Below are positions 45,801 through 55,091 of a DNA stretch of 55,114 nt, piece after piece (positions within the stretch are counted from its first letter, which is position 1; each line of letters begins with the position of its first letter). Origin of the DNA: Gluconobacter kanchanaburiensis NBRC 103587 (GTDB taxonomy: Bacteria; Pseudomonadota; Alphaproteobacteria; Acetobacterales; Acetobacteraceae); NCBI RefSeq assembly GCF_007988905.1, contig NZ_BJVA01000018.1, forward strand, positions 1-55,114, given 5' to 3'. The translations under genes and the position numbers were made by a program. The notes beneath the pieces are model-generated. The model saw nothing but the letters and a program-made list of their open reading frames with translations, was not told where the DNA came from and did no database searches.

Positions 45801-46343
45801 ATGCGCCGTATCCTTGCAACGACCGCTTTCTGCGCTGTCGCCTTCTCCGGCGCCCTTTCTCAAGCCCATGCGGCACTCGAAACAGGGGCTCACGCTCCGG
45901 ACTTTTCGGCTCCTGCCAGTCTTGGGGGACATGAATTCACTTACAGGCTCGCCGATGCCCTCAAGAGCGGCCCGGTCGTCCTGTATTTTTATCCGGCGGC
46001 CTTCACGAAAGGCTGCACAATCGAAGCTCATGAATTTGCGGATGCCATCCCCGAATTCAAATCCCTTGGCGCGACGGTTATTGGTGTTTCCATGGATCCG
46101 ATCGACAAGCTGGATCGCTTCTCGGTCAGTGAATGTCGCAGCACCTTCCCGGTCGCAGCCGATCCTTCTGGCCGGATTACGCGGAGTTATGCCGCGAAAA
46201 TGCCGCTCCTGCGCATGGCGAGCCGTACGTCTTACGTGATTGCACAGGATGGACATGTCGCCATGAGCTATGCATCGATGTCTCCTGACGAGCATGTCTC
46301 ACGCGCTCTGGCAGCCGTGAAAGCCCTGAAGCGGACTCCGTGA
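45801..46343 (+). CDS. Exported peroxiredoxin (Bcp/PrxQ type)
   Basis: The 180-residue protein has a signal peptide (AHA near 24) and a thioredoxin-fold body with the peroxidatic Cys72 in FTKGCTIEAHEF and a second Cys112 in SECRSTF that may resolve it. It reduces peroxides, most likely in the periplasm, where acetic acid bacteria carry out much of their oxidation. The partner reductant is not in the window. It overlaps the next gene by GTGA. Confidence 0.9.
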   Translation: MRRILATTAFCAVAFSGALSQAHAALETGAHAPDFSAPASLGGHEFTYRLADALKSGPVVLYFYPAAFTKGCTIEAHEFADAIPEFKSLGATVIGVSMDPIDKLDRFSVSECRSTFPVAADPSGRITRSYAAKMPLLRMASRTSYVIAQDGHVAMSYASMSPDEHVSRALAAVKALKRTP

Positions 46344-46927
46344 CTGACCGGTCCTCGGCCAAAACGTCCGATCTTTTCGGCGCGCACCATGTTGGCGATT
46401 CCCGCCCCCTGAAACTGGGCGGGGACGTCACCAGCACAGCGCTCTACGGTGGGCCTCAGGACTGTTACCGCTATGTCCTGCGCCGTGTCTGGGACACCGG
46501 GCGTCCGATGATCATGTGGCTGATGATGAACCCCTCGGTTGCCACCGAGTTCGGAGACGACCGCACTGTCGCCAAATGCCAGCGCTATTCACGCGCCTGG
46601 GGCTATGGCGGACTGTTTGTAGGTAACAGCTTCGCCTATCGCTGCACGGACCAGAAGAGACTGCTCGAAGTCGAGGACCCAGTGGGTCCGGACAATGATG
46701 CCCATCTGCTGGAGATGGCACGACAAGCCGATCGGGTCGTGCTCGCTTATGGATCTCCGCAGGCCAGGGGGCTGCGCGCCCGTGGGACCGAGGTAGCCCG
46801 GATTCTCAGCCGGAATGGCATTCAGGTGACTGCCCTGCGTCTGAGCCGGAGCGGTCGGCCTGAGCATCCGCTCTATCTGCCTTCCACTCTGGTTCCAAGC
46901 CCCATCGACCCCGAGCTGCTCGACTGA
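46340..46927 (+). CDS. DUF1643 domain protein
   Basis: The 195-residue protein carries a DUF1643 domain with blocks such as YRYVLRRVWDTG, MWLMMNPSVATEFGDDRTV and GYGGLFVGNSFAYR. The biochemical function is unknown. It starts with GTG, overlapping the peroxiredoxin stop by four bases, so translation is coupled. Confidence 0.85.
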   Translation: MTDRSSAKTSDLFGAHHVGDSRPLKLGGDVTSTALYGGPQDCYRYVLRRVWDTGRPMIMWLMMNPSVATEFGDDRTVAKCQRYSRAWGYGGLFVGNSFAYRCTDQKRLLEVEDPVGPDNDAHLLEMARQADRVVLAYGSPQARGLRARGTEVARILSRNGIQVTALRLSRSGRPEHPLYLPSTLVPSPIDPELLD

Positions 46928-46950
46928 AATTAACCGCGCAGAAGCGTGAC

Positions 46951-47583
46951 TCAGTCCGCTTTTTTTGACTCCTGTTCGTGGACGTCCCAGATCAGCACGA
47001 CATGCTGGTCATGGTTAGGATAGGTCACCTGGGGCTGGATCGATCCACTGACTTTCTTTGCCTGATAGAGCGCCTGAATGGCTCTCTGGTCGCCGGCAAG
47101 CAGGTCGTTCGAAACAGGACCTCCAGCCCGGAGCTTCGTGGCTGCTTCAAGAGCCTCTGTCGAAACTTTCCGGTTTCCTTGGAACTCCACTTTGTCCAGC
47201 ACCAGAGCAACCGGCCCGGCGGGTGCCGCATCAGCCTGCTCTTCAAGAACCAGCTTAACGGAAATGCCTTTCCCCGCGATGCGCATCTGTTCGGCCAGTT
47301 CGGCTCCGACATTGCGTGCGGAATAAAGCGCCGACACACGCTTCTGTCCTTCAATCAGATCATTCCGCGTTACAATATCACCCGCATGGTATCCAAATGC
47401 CTGCAAAATATCTGCAGTCGCAACATGATGATTTCCCTGGACAGCAACAGTCATCAACTTTAGCGGAACAGTAGGTGCCGGAATGGCGGCGGAAGCGGTA
47501 TTGGTGATAGTCATCGCTGTCAAAGGCGCTACGGCAAGCGTCATGCCGAAGAAATTCCGGGTCAACAGGAAGCGAAGGGACAT
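46951..47583 (-). CDS. Exported protein of two POTRA-like domains
   Basis: The 210-residue protein has a signal peptide (about 1-32) and two repeats that look like POTRA domains: VAVQGNHHVATADIL with its following helices (about 43-116), and VEFQGNRKVSTEALE (about 130-203). There is no beta-barrel after them, and the protein ends with VHEQESKKAD. POTRA domains normally dock substrates or partners in BamA, TamA and TpsB. AGGAG stands eight bases before the ATG. It has a terminal position and no obvious operon partner. Confidence 0.7.
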   Translation of the reverse strand: MSLRFLLTRNFFGMTLAVAPLTAMTITNTASAAIPAPTVPLKLMTVAVQGNHHVATADILQAFGYHAGDIVTRNDLIEGQKRVSALYSARNVGAELAEQMRIAGKGISVKLVLEEQADAAPAGPVALVLDKVEFQGNRKVSTEALEAATKLRAGGPVSNDLLAGDQRAIQALYQAKKVSGSIQPQVTYPNHDQHVVLIWDVHEQESKKAD

Positions 47584-47875
47584 CTGGCAATCTCCTGTAA
47601 TGAAAAAAATGAGAAAATCTCTGTTTTTTACGCTACAGGACTTCCGGGCTTTGGCAAATTACTCGCCACAGCCCCTTGCTGGCGAAACATTTCCCAGCCC
47701 GGTGCGTTTCGTACGTCTGATCTGCGCGATCTGCCCTGCCGGGCAATAGGGATCTGTCCGAACGTATTGAACGCCACTGATACCACACACTGCCGAGAAA
47801 CCGTCGTTTCCCGAGCTTTAGGACGAGTACCGATCTCCCGTCCTCCCATTTTTACTGAAAGGCAATGCCCGGTTC

Positions 47876-49432
47876 ATGACTGTACTCGCTTCTTTCGCCC
47901 GGACTTCCAAGAGAATCCGTTCCGAACACCTGCGGTCTGTCCTGACAGGGCTTTTTTCCGTCTCGGCTCTGGCGATAACGGTTGATACGGCGCAGGCACA
48001 GTCCACGCCGGATCCCAACAGCGCGCGGTCCCGCGCCTATCGGGCCGGAGTTCTGTCGCCTGCCCCTCAGAACAGTGAAACGCCTGCCAATGGCGGCAGC
48101 AACACGCCCATCATGCAGAACACTGTCTCCGGTTTCTCCCAGGCTGCCGGGGATCCGGGGCCTTATTTTGCCGCCCCCATGGGGTCGCAGCATTTTCTGG
48201 GTGACTGGGGTGGCATACAGCCCTGGCTACTTAAACACGGCATCCATCTTCTGGCGGCAATCAATGAGGAATTCGCCGGGAACGTCACGGGCGGCAAGGA
48301 ACACGCCTATTCCGACGCAGGACAGGTCGGCATTGAGCTCGATATCGACTGGGACAAGCTTGCCGGCGTGCGCAATTTCTGGACCCACACCCTGATCGTC
48401 AACGGACATGGGCAGAGCGTATCGCGCAATTTCGGTGACTCTATTGCACCCGTACAGGAGATCTACGGAGCGCGAGGCAACGTCGTAGCGCATATGGTCG
48501 CAATGTATGGCGAAGCCTCCTTCGTCCATAACCGCATCGACGTCAGTGCAGGCTGGATTCCTGTCGGGAGTTTCTTCGCCGCCTCTCCCCTGTTCTGTGA
48601 TTTCATGAACGTCGCCGTGTGCGGCAATCCCGCTCCCAACAAATATACCGAAGGCAACCGCGACTGGCCGTCGGGAAATCTGGGGGCCGTGGTCCGGGCT
48701 ATGCCGACACTGGATACCTACGTGATGGCCGGTCTTTTCGCGGTCAGTCCGCATTCCTATAATGGTGGCATCTCCGGCTGGTCTTGGGCGCAGTCGGGGC
48801 TTGGCAAATTCTCCACACCAGTGGAAGTCGGCTGGACACCGCGTTTTGGTCGCAATCATCTTCAGGGTCATTACGTTCTGGGCTATTCGTACGACAATTC
48901 ACGCTATCTGAACCTTTACGAAGATATCCACGGCAATTCCTGGCAGGCAACCGGCCTGCCGCGCCGTTATGAAGCTGGGCGAAACAGCGCCTGGCTGATC
49001 CTCGACCAAATGCTGGTGCGGAATGGTCCGGGCAACACGAATGGCCTGATCGCCATGGCGGGTGCGATGTACAGCGATGGTAAGACGGTGGCGATGCGCG
49101 ACCATGAATGGGTAGGACTTATTGATACCGGGGCGGCTTGGGGACGACCACTCGATACGGTCGGTGCGATGTACCAGCACTTCAACATGAGCCACACGGC
49201 CGCGCTGCAACAGGAATCCTCGCTGGCACTGGGGCTGCCCTATCAGAACAACCAGTGGGGCGCAGTATACGGACCGCAGAGCCATGAGAACGTGTACGAA
49301 CTGTTCTATTCGGCCCATGTCGCGCGCGCGATGGCTATCCAGCCTGACTTTCAGTACATCCAGCGTCCCAGCGCCACCACGACTTTCCATGATGCGGCGG
49401 TTCTCGGCGTACAGTTTACGGTCGTCCTCTAA
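47876..49432 (+). CDS. OprB-type carbohydrate porin
   Basis: The 518-residue outer-membrane protein has a signal peptide (AQA, about 42), an Asn/Ser/Pro-rich segment, and then an OprB barrel that begins HFLGDWGGIQPWL. The family forms sugar-selective channels. An aromatic C-terminal end (VLGVQFTVVL) fits a last barrel strand. It carries the paired Cys motif CDFMNVAVCG also seen in its convergent neighbour. The 292 bases upstream, divergent from the POTRA gene, hold no gene. Confidence 0.88.
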   Translation: MTVLASFARTSKRIRSEHLRSVLTGLFSVSALAITVDTAQAQSTPDPNSARSRAYRAGVLSPAPQNSETPANGGSNTPIMQNTVSGFSQAAGDPGPYFAAPMGSQHFLGDWGGIQPWLLKHGIHLLAAINEEFAGNVTGGKEHAYSDAGQVGIELDIDWDKLAGVRNFWTHTLIVNGHGQSVSRNFGDSIAPVQEIYGARGNVVAHMVAMYGEASFVHNRIDVSAGWIPVGSFFAASPLFCDFMNVAVCGNPAPNKYTEGNRDWPSGNLGAVVRAMPTLDTYVMAGLFAVSPHSYNGGISGWSWAQSGLGKFSTPVEVGWTPRFGRNHLQGHYVLGYSYDNSRYLNLYEDIHGNSWQATGLPRRYEAGRNSAWLILDQMLVRNGPGNTNGLIAMAGAMYSDGKTVAMRDHEWVGLIDTGAAWGRPLDTVGAMYQHFNMSHTAALQQESSLALGLPYQNNQWGAVYGPQSHENVYELFYSAHVARAMAIQPDFQYIQRPSATTTFHDAAVLGVQFTVVL

Positions 49433-49492
49433 GAGCAGGACACCCAGGCAAGAGCAACAGCCACCGGAGCTCAGCGGTCATCGTAATAATCA

Positions 49493-49528
49493 AAAAAAGC
49501 GCCTTTCCTTTTGGGGAGGCGCTTTTTT
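49493..49528. terminator. Bidirectional terminator between two porin genes
   Basis: A 12-base stem (49493-49504 with 49517-49528) with a GC core, a 12-base loop, and A- and T-runs on each side lies between the convergent OprB genes. Confidence 0.95.
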
Positions 49529-49552
49529 ATATTCGGTCTCAGGTAATCAGGC

Positions 49553-51115
49553 TCAGAAGGTAATGCCTGTCTCGAAATCCAGAAGCAGAGGATTTTTATA
49601 TCGGTTCGTACCGCCCGTGCTCCAGATATACTGTGCGCCTGGCCGTATCACGAGCCAAGGCGTCGGCCGCCAGCCATAGTTCAGTTCAATGGCATGTTCG
49701 CCGGATGGCTTGTTGATCCCCTGCGCACCCGCCGCCTGCATCTGGCGGGCCCAGATCGTCAGTTTGGGATTAACCCAGAGCATCTTCATACCAAGGCTGA
49801 TCGTATCGTTCGGGCGGTTGCGGAACGTACCTTTGCGGGTCACACCCCAGGTAATGAAATACGGTGCGACGGACGTGCGTGGATCGCCCCACGTAAAAGA
49901 TGTGAACAGCGTCGTGCCACGATTCGGATCAGCCGCATCACGCTCCAACATCCGGTCAAACTGAAACCAGCCACCGAACCGCCCACGAACCTTCTGTGTC
50001 GGAGCGGACAGCAGATACTCGGCTGGAACGGAGAACATGCTGAGTTTGGAATAGACATCGCTGACCTCAGACGTATCCCAGTATCCGCCGATCTTGACGT
50101 TGGTCTGGAGCGGACCGCTGTAGTCGTCCTTACCACCCTGATGCCAACCGAGTTGGAACGGAATGTACGTGCCGATGGCATCATGCAGGTTCAGTTTCCA
50201 GCCGTTATGGGTGTTCGAGATCGTCGGATCGATCGAATACGCGCCGAACTGTACCAGATAATGATTATTCCCGGCCGGGTAGAACTTCACCCATGCGCCC
50301 GGGTGAGCCGTCGGGTACCAGCCATAGCCCGAGTTCATCGCAATGGACTGCGGCATGCCGCAAATCGCGTTGGATTCGAACTGGCAGTACTGGCTCATAC
50401 CCCAGTAAATGGACGACTGCTCAAAATCGTTCTCGGTATTGATCTCACCGACCTCGGTTGAGACATAACGGTTCCAGGGCATTTCCCAAGACAAACGCGT
50501 CAGACGCACCGTCTCACCCGAACCGAAAATCTGCTGCGGGCTATCCAGCGTCGGAAGCGTAGCGCCAAGGCCCAGCCCCTGACGCGCCGTAACCAGCGTA
50601 TGGAACATACCCAGATTGAGACCCGTCAACCGCTTGAGGTTGAAATCGATGTTGATACCGAACTCATCCGCATAACGCACGGCCTTGGTCTTGCCACCCA
50701 TCGGATTGCCGGCGCTGTCCTCAAGATAATGCCCACCGATATTGATGCCCTTGTCGGTCAGCCAGGTCCGCCACCCACCCCAGTCACCGGTCATGGTGCT
50801 TTGGGTCAGCCAGTCATGGAAGGATGCCGGGAAGAAACGGTTTTCAGTTGAATCAGACGTAGCTGCTGCGAGTTGGGCACTACCTTTAGCAGGAGCAGGC
50901 CTGACAAGCATCGGGACCGGCGTAATAGACTTTGTCCGGATCTGGGGTGTTCCCATTGTCGCGGCACTCGTGGCAGCGGCCACTTTCTGGTGTCCGTCAA
51001 CGACGCCAGCAGGCGTTGTCTGCGCATGACCGACGGGTATGATACCAGCAAGGAGCGCCGTTATGGCACAACCTTGCAAAAGCGTTTTCGTCCAGTCCCG
51101 TCCGAACTTCCCCAT
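49553..51115 (-). CDS. OprB-type carbohydrate porin
   Basis: The 520-residue protein has a signal peptide (HAQ, about 32), a low-complexity segment of about 60 residues and an OprB barrel that begins MTGDWGGWRTWL. It has the Cys pair CQFESNAICG and ends with FETGITF. Its substrate is not known. The start is uncertain: the ATG at 51127 is in frame but directly abuts GGGAG, whereas that at 51115 has it 12 bases away. Confidence 0.88.
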   Translation of the reverse strand: MGKFGRDWTKTLLQGCAITALLAGIIPVGHAQTTPAGVVDGHQKVAAATSAATMGTPQIRTKSITPVPMLVRPAPAKGSAQLAAATSDSTENRFFPASFHDWLTQSTMTGDWGGWRTWLTDKGINIGGHYLEDSAGNPMGGKTKAVRYADEFGINIDFNLKRLTGLNLGMFHTLVTARQGLGLGATLPTLDSPQQIFGSGETVRLTRLSWEMPWNRYVSTEVGEINTENDFEQSSIYWGMSQYCQFESNAICGMPQSIAMNSGYGWYPTAHPGAWVKFYPAGNNHYLVQFGAYSIDPTISNTHNGWKLNLHDAIGTYIPFQLGWHQGGKDDYSGPLQTNVKIGGYWDTSEVSDVYSKLSMFSVPAEYLLSAPTQKVRGRFGGWFQFDRMLERDAADPNRGTTLFTSFTWGDPRTSVAPYFITWGVTRKGTFRNRPNDTISLGMKMLWVNPKLTIWARQMQAAGAQGINKPSGEHAIELNYGWRPTPWLVIRPGAQYIWSTGGTNRYKNPLLLDFETGITF

Positions 51116-51330
51116 ATTCCAGGTCATCTCCCAGTGGCATCGCAACCGCTGCTGGCCTTCTGCGCAGCGGCCCAATGTCATACAGACCGGAAACGGTCCA
51201 GAATAGTGGGAGGAAGAGCCTGGTTTTCATAATTTGCACTCCATAATGCGGTCATGCAGAACAGGCGGAAGATTTTTATCGGGAGATTTTCCCCAGATTA
51301 CAAAAAGTTTAACGCTACAGTTTCCCCAGC

Positions 51331-52830
51331 TCAATTTCCGATCACACTTGCGTGTTCGCGGTCCCAGCGACGGGTCAATGGATCAAGAAGAGCCAGTACG
51401 ACAACCACACCACCTGCTACTTCACACAGTGTCCGGAACAGACCCGCATATAACGCGGCGCCCCCGCCACCAGCCACAACTTCCGGTGGCAAAGCGGCCT
51501 GATTGGCGACGAGGCTGCCGACATACATGGCAATACCCCAGAGCAGATAAAGTGCGCCCATCATGAAACCACTCAGCCGTGCAGGCGAATAGCGCGCCAC
51601 GATCGCCAGTCCCAGACCGTTTGTCAGCAGTTCAGCCAGCGACAAGAATCCGTATCCGATCACCATGATCCAAGGAGAGACAAGCCCGCTGGCATGGGCT
51701 GCCGCCGCCCACCAGACCGCAAAACCGAGCGACACCATCGCATAGCCTATCAACATCTTGCGGGCATGGGACGTCTGCTTTCCGCGTTGCCCCATCCGGT
51801 TATACAGCATCGCCAGCACCGGACTGAGCACCATGATCCAGACAGAATTGAGAACCTGAAACTGGCCCGCCGACATGTGGAAAAGCGTGAAACCGGCGAC
51901 CCTGTAATCGCCGGAGACCCCACGAAGCGCAAACAGGGTCAGAGACGTCATCATCTGCTGGTAGAAAACCAGATAAATGGTTCCCTGAAGACACAGTAGA
52001 TACGTCATTCTCAATCCAGGCCGCTCGGCCTTGGGTGCACGGACATAAAGCGCGGTCCACAATGCCGCCAGCCCTGCTCCCGCCGCGATCACGCAGAGAC
52101 GCGCGAGCGTATCATTGCCAAGGATCCAGGCATTGAAGACCGTCAGAAGCACAAGGCCGCCCGCAACAAGTCCAAAACGTGACAGGGGGACCGGCTGACG
52201 TTCCGCCATCGGCGTGGTTGGCTCCAGCCAGCTTGACCGCAGCATGTAATAGAGCAGTCCAATCGCCAGCCCGAGAGCGCAGGTCGCGAAGGCGACGGGG
52301 GCACCATAATGGATCTGAAGCCAGGGGGTCAGCAGCATGGAGGCTGTCGAGCCCACGTTGACGGACATGTAATAGAGCGTGAACGCTGCATCAAGCGCCG
52401 CGTCATCGTCCTTGTAAATCCGGCGAACCAGATTTCCGGCATTGGGTTTGAATAACCCGTTTCCGGTTGAAATCAGGGCCATTGCCACCAGAAGAAGCAT
52501 ATGTGAATTCAGCGCTGCCGCCAGAAAGGCATAGCCACAGGTCAGCGACAGCGCACCCATCACCATGGTCCGTCGCGCACCCAGAACACGATCTCCGATC
52601 ACGCCGCCAATAACCGGCGTGATGTAGGTGAGCGCCCCGAAGGCACCCATCATCAGATTGGCGCTTGCATCGGCCATGCGGAGCTGCTCGACCATGAACA
52701 AGGTCAGGACAGCCTGCATGCCGTAATAGCCAAACCGCTCCCACAGTTCGATGGCCAGAACAACAGTGAAAGCCCTGCGACGCATCCGCTGAACGGGGGC
52801 GTCGGCTGGGGAAATGGAGGAAGCGATCAT
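51331..52830 (-). CDS. Proton-dependent oligopeptide transporter (POT/PTR)
   Basis: This 499-residue major-facilitator protein imports di- and tripeptides with protons. The POT motif ExxERFxYY appears as ELWERFGYYG in the first helix, and the second PTR motif shows as the GNGLFKPNAGNL block. It has about 14 membrane helices. It may take up products of the secreted S9 peptidase, but this is only a guess from function, since they are far apart. It has no clear ribosome site. Confidence 0.92.
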   Translation of the reverse strand: MIASSISPADAPVQRMRRRAFTVVLAIELWERFGYYGMQAVLTLFMVEQLRMADASANLMMGAFGALTYITPVIGGVIGDRVLGARRTMVMGALSLTCGYAFLAAALNSHMLLLVAMALISTGNGLFKPNAGNLVRRIYKDDDAALDAAFTLYYMSVNVGSTASMLLTPWLQIHYGAPVAFATCALGLAIGLLYYMLRSSWLEPTTPMAERQPVPLSRFGLVAGGLVLLTVFNAWILGNDTLARLCVIAAGAGLAALWTALYVRAPKAERPGLRMTYLLCLQGTIYLVFYQQMMTSLTLFALRGVSGDYRVAGFTLFHMSAGQFQVLNSVWIMVLSPVLAMLYNRMGQRGKQTSHARKMLIGYAMVSLGFAVWWAAAAHASGLVSPWIMVIGYGFLSLAELLTNGLGLAIVARYSPARLSGFMMGALYLLWGIAMYVGSLVANQAALPPEVVAGGGGAALYAGLFRTLCEVAGGVVVVLALLDPLTRRWDREHASVIGN

Positions 52831-52866
52831 GCAGAACCCGTCAGAAACCAGAAGACAGGCCGCATC

Positions 52867-53016
52867 TTAGGGCAAATGCCACTCTCCGGCGAGGATCAGT
52901 GCATGGGTGCTGATGATGCCCAGAGCAGCAACAAAAATCAGCGCAACAATTCCGCCAACGATGTCACTCCATGGCCATTCCGGCAGTCTCGACCGGACGC
53001 GACGCGCCATCCCCAT
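52867..53016 (-). CDS. 49-residue single-pass membrane protein
   Basis: A short frame begins four bases after the co-chaperone stop, with AGGAG ten bases before its ATG. The product has a basic start (MGMARRVRSRL) and one membrane helix (about 19-43) ending in ILAGEWHLP. It is not recognised and is too short for usual cut-offs. Its position in the cbpA-like unit supports it. Confidence 0.6.
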   Translation of the reverse strand: MGMARRVRSRLPEWPWSDIVGGIVALIFVAALGIISTHALILAGEWHLP

Positions 53017-53020
53017 GTCT

Positions 53021-53941
53021 TCAGCTCTCCTGCTGGCTGAAGAAGGCCTCCAGCTCAGGGGAGACAGTACCGATATGGACCTGCAACGTCACCAGCAGAT
53101 CGCCGGCCGGATGCTTTTTGTCCCCACCGATCCCACGCCCCGAGAGACGAAGGACCTTACCGCTGTCGGAGTGCTTCGGAATCTTGACCGAGACATCGCC
53201 TTTGGGGGTCGGAACGGCGATCTTACCCCCTAGAATAGCTGTTTTCAGATCCAGATTCTGGGTGATGCGAAGATTCCGTCCTTCCCGGACATAGCGGCTG
53301 TCCGGGGTTACGGTAATCGTTAGAAGGGCGTCGCCCGGAACGCCCGGCTGACCGTCCATTCCCGGACGGCCGGGCGCCCCCTTGCCGCGAACACGCAGGG
53401 TCTGGCCGTCTTCCACGCCAGGAGGAATTCGCACCTCCGTATGGCCACCCTCTCCCAGCGTCAGATCCAGCGAAGTACCCAGAACGGCCTGCTGGAACGA
53501 GATCGTCACCGCATACCGGCGGTCAGATCCCTTGGAGGCCCGCCGGCCACCTGTACCGCCGGGCTGAAAGTCCCCACTGAAGCCGCCGCCGAACATGTCG
53601 GAGAAGAAAGATCCCAGATCTTCCTGACTGAAACCGCCCTGAAAGCCCTGCGCACCCGGACGCGGGCCGCCAGGCCCGTATCCGCCGCCGCCGAAACCGC
53701 CGCCGAAAGGACCACGTTCCTGCCCTTCCGCGTCGATTTCACCGCGGTCGAAACGGGCGCGTTTTTCCTTGTCACCAATGATGTTGTAGGCCTGACCAAC
53801 CGACTTGAAACGCTCTTCGGCTTTCTTGTCGTCCGGATTGTGATCCGGGTGATACTGCTTGGCCAGTTTCCGATAGGCGCTGCGGATTTCCTTGTCCGTC
53901 GCTGTTTTCGAAACGCCCAGTACCGAATATGGGTCGCTCAT
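53021..53941 (-). CDS. DnaJ/CbpA-like co-chaperone (type II)
   Basis: The 306-residue protein has a J domain with HPD (31-33), a glycine/phenylalanine-rich linker (about 75-120) and two C-terminal substrate-binding domains, without the zinc-finger of DnaJ. That layout is CbpA or DjlA-independent type II Hsp40. It stimulates DnaK ATPase. It overlaps the upstream small gene by ATGA. Confidence 0.92.
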   Translation of the reverse strand: MSDPYSVLGVSKTATDKEIRSAYRKLAKQYHPDHNPDDKKAEERFKSVGQAYNIIGDKEKRARFDRGEIDAEGQERGPFGGGFGGGGYGPGGPRPGAQGFQGGFSQEDLGSFFSDMFGGGFSGDFQPGGTGGRRASKGSDRRYAVTISFQQAVLGTSLDLTLGEGGHTEVRIPPGVEDGQTLRVRGKGAPGRPGMDGQPGVPGDALLTITVTPDSRYVREGRNLRITQNLDLKTAILGGKIAVPTPKGDVSVKIPKHSDSGKVLRLSGRGIGGDKKHPAGDLLVTLQVHIGTVSPELEAFFSQQES

Positions 53942-54096
53942 CTCATCTCCCCGTCTTCTTCAGGTCCCTCATCCAGCAGCGAAATCAGGACCGCAACAAC
54001 TTCATCCTTCGGAAACCCGGCCCGCACACCGTCTGAGATCAGAGCCTGCAGTTTCGGGCGAAGATAATCCTCTGCGGGAAGTCCGTCGTCTGCCAT
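53938..54096 (-). CDS. 52-residue acidic protein, function unknown
   Basis: The protein (MADDGLPAEDYLRPKLQ and on) is acidic and helical and is not recognised. GGAGG stands seven bases before the ATG at 54096, a strong ribosome site that rules out the longer frame. It overlaps the co-chaperone start by ATGA, so both are made together. Confidence 0.7.
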   Translation of the reverse strand: MADDGLPAEDYLRPKLQALISDGVRAGFPKDEVVAVLISLLDEGPEEDGEMR

Positions 54097-54121
54097 TTCT
54101 GATCCTCCGTTACTCCCAGAT

Positions 54122-54133
54122 GTGTGATCACAC
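54122..54133. repeat. Perfect 12-base palindrome
   Basis: GTGTGATCACAC lies between the hydrolase stop and the ribosome site of the small co-chaperone-unit gene. It contains the half-sites of CRP/FNR-like boxes but with no spacer. It may be an operator. Confidence 0.4.
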
Positions 54134-54143
54134 GAGGCTGTGG

Positions 54144-55091
54144 TCAATGTTTCCGAACAAACTCTGCAATATCAGGCACTACAGCGCCATCCAGCAAAAG
54201 CGATCCATCGGGTGCGGGAGATGTGCCGAGATCTGCCAGAGAATGACTTGCATTCGGCAGCAGAATAATGTCGGCCTGTGGATCTGCCGTTTTCAGCAAA
54301 GGCAGATCCGCAGTGGCGCTAACCTGTTTGTCCGCTCCTCCCTGCATGATCAGGACGGGACCATGATACGCTTTCAGAAGGCCTGCCGGATCATGACGGA
54401 AAAGGTCGATCATGAAATCCTGCACCGCGGGATGGAAGAGTCCACGCAGACCCGGATGTAGACTCTGGACATCGACGTGGCGACCAGCTTCAAGCGCCGT
54501 GATCGTCTTATCGATCTGCGGCAGCACGGTCCGGGCGGACGGAAGCGCATGAAGCTGTTCCCGAAGGACTTCGCCAAGCGGTCGGCCCGGTGTGGACACA
54601 AGAATAAGTCCACAGATATCGACTGATGTCTGCACTGTCGCCAGCGCAACAAGCCCCCCTTCGCTATGTCCAGCCAGCCAGACGCAATGTGCCCCGATTT
54701 TAGACCGAATGACTGCGATCCAGTTCCGGACGTCTGCCACATAATCCGCAATCGTGACATGATTACCGTCTGGGATAGCTTTGCGACTGCCGAACATGCC
54801 GCGTTTGTCGATGCGGACGGAAGATATCCCATGCAAGGCCAGTCCGTCAGCAAGCTGCTTCAGAGTAGCCGGTTTTGGCCCCAGAGCCGAATTTCCGTCA
54901 CGATCCGTCGGACCGGAACCCGGGATCAGGAGAAGCACAGGTTTTCCCGGACCGGCGTTGACAAACGTACCAGCCAGAGGCCCCTGCGGACCAGGAGCCT
55001 CAATGGCCTCCTGCTGCGCTGCAAAAGCCTGGGAGGCCGCGCCGAACATGCCGGACAGAAGCATGACGAGACGGAAAATACGAGGCGTCAT
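54144..55091 (-). CDS. Exported alpha/beta hydrolase
   Basis: The 315-residue protein has a signal peptide (AFA, about 24) and an alpha/beta-hydrolase fold with the nucleophile Ser143 in GHSEGG, a GSGPTDRDG oxyanion-type segment, and likely Asp and His in QGGADKQ and NASHSL. It probably cleaves an ester or amide in the periplasm; the substrate is unknown. AGGAG lies seven bases before the ATG. Confidence 0.87.
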   Translation of the reverse strand: MTPRIFRLVMLLSGMFGAASQAFAAQQEAIEAPGPQGPLAGTFVNAGPGKPVLLLIPGSGPTDRDGNSALGPKPATLKQLADGLALHGISSVRIDKRGMFGSRKAIPDGNHVTIADYVADVRNWIAVIRSKIGAHCVWLAGHSEGGLVALATVQTSVDICGLILVSTPGRPLGEVLREQLHALPSARTVLPQIDKTITALEAGRHVDVQSLHPGLRGLFHPAVQDFMIDLFRHDPAGLLKAYHGPVLIMQGGADKQVSATADLPLLKTADPQADIILLPNASHSLADLGTSPAPDGSLLLDGAVVPDIAEFVRKH

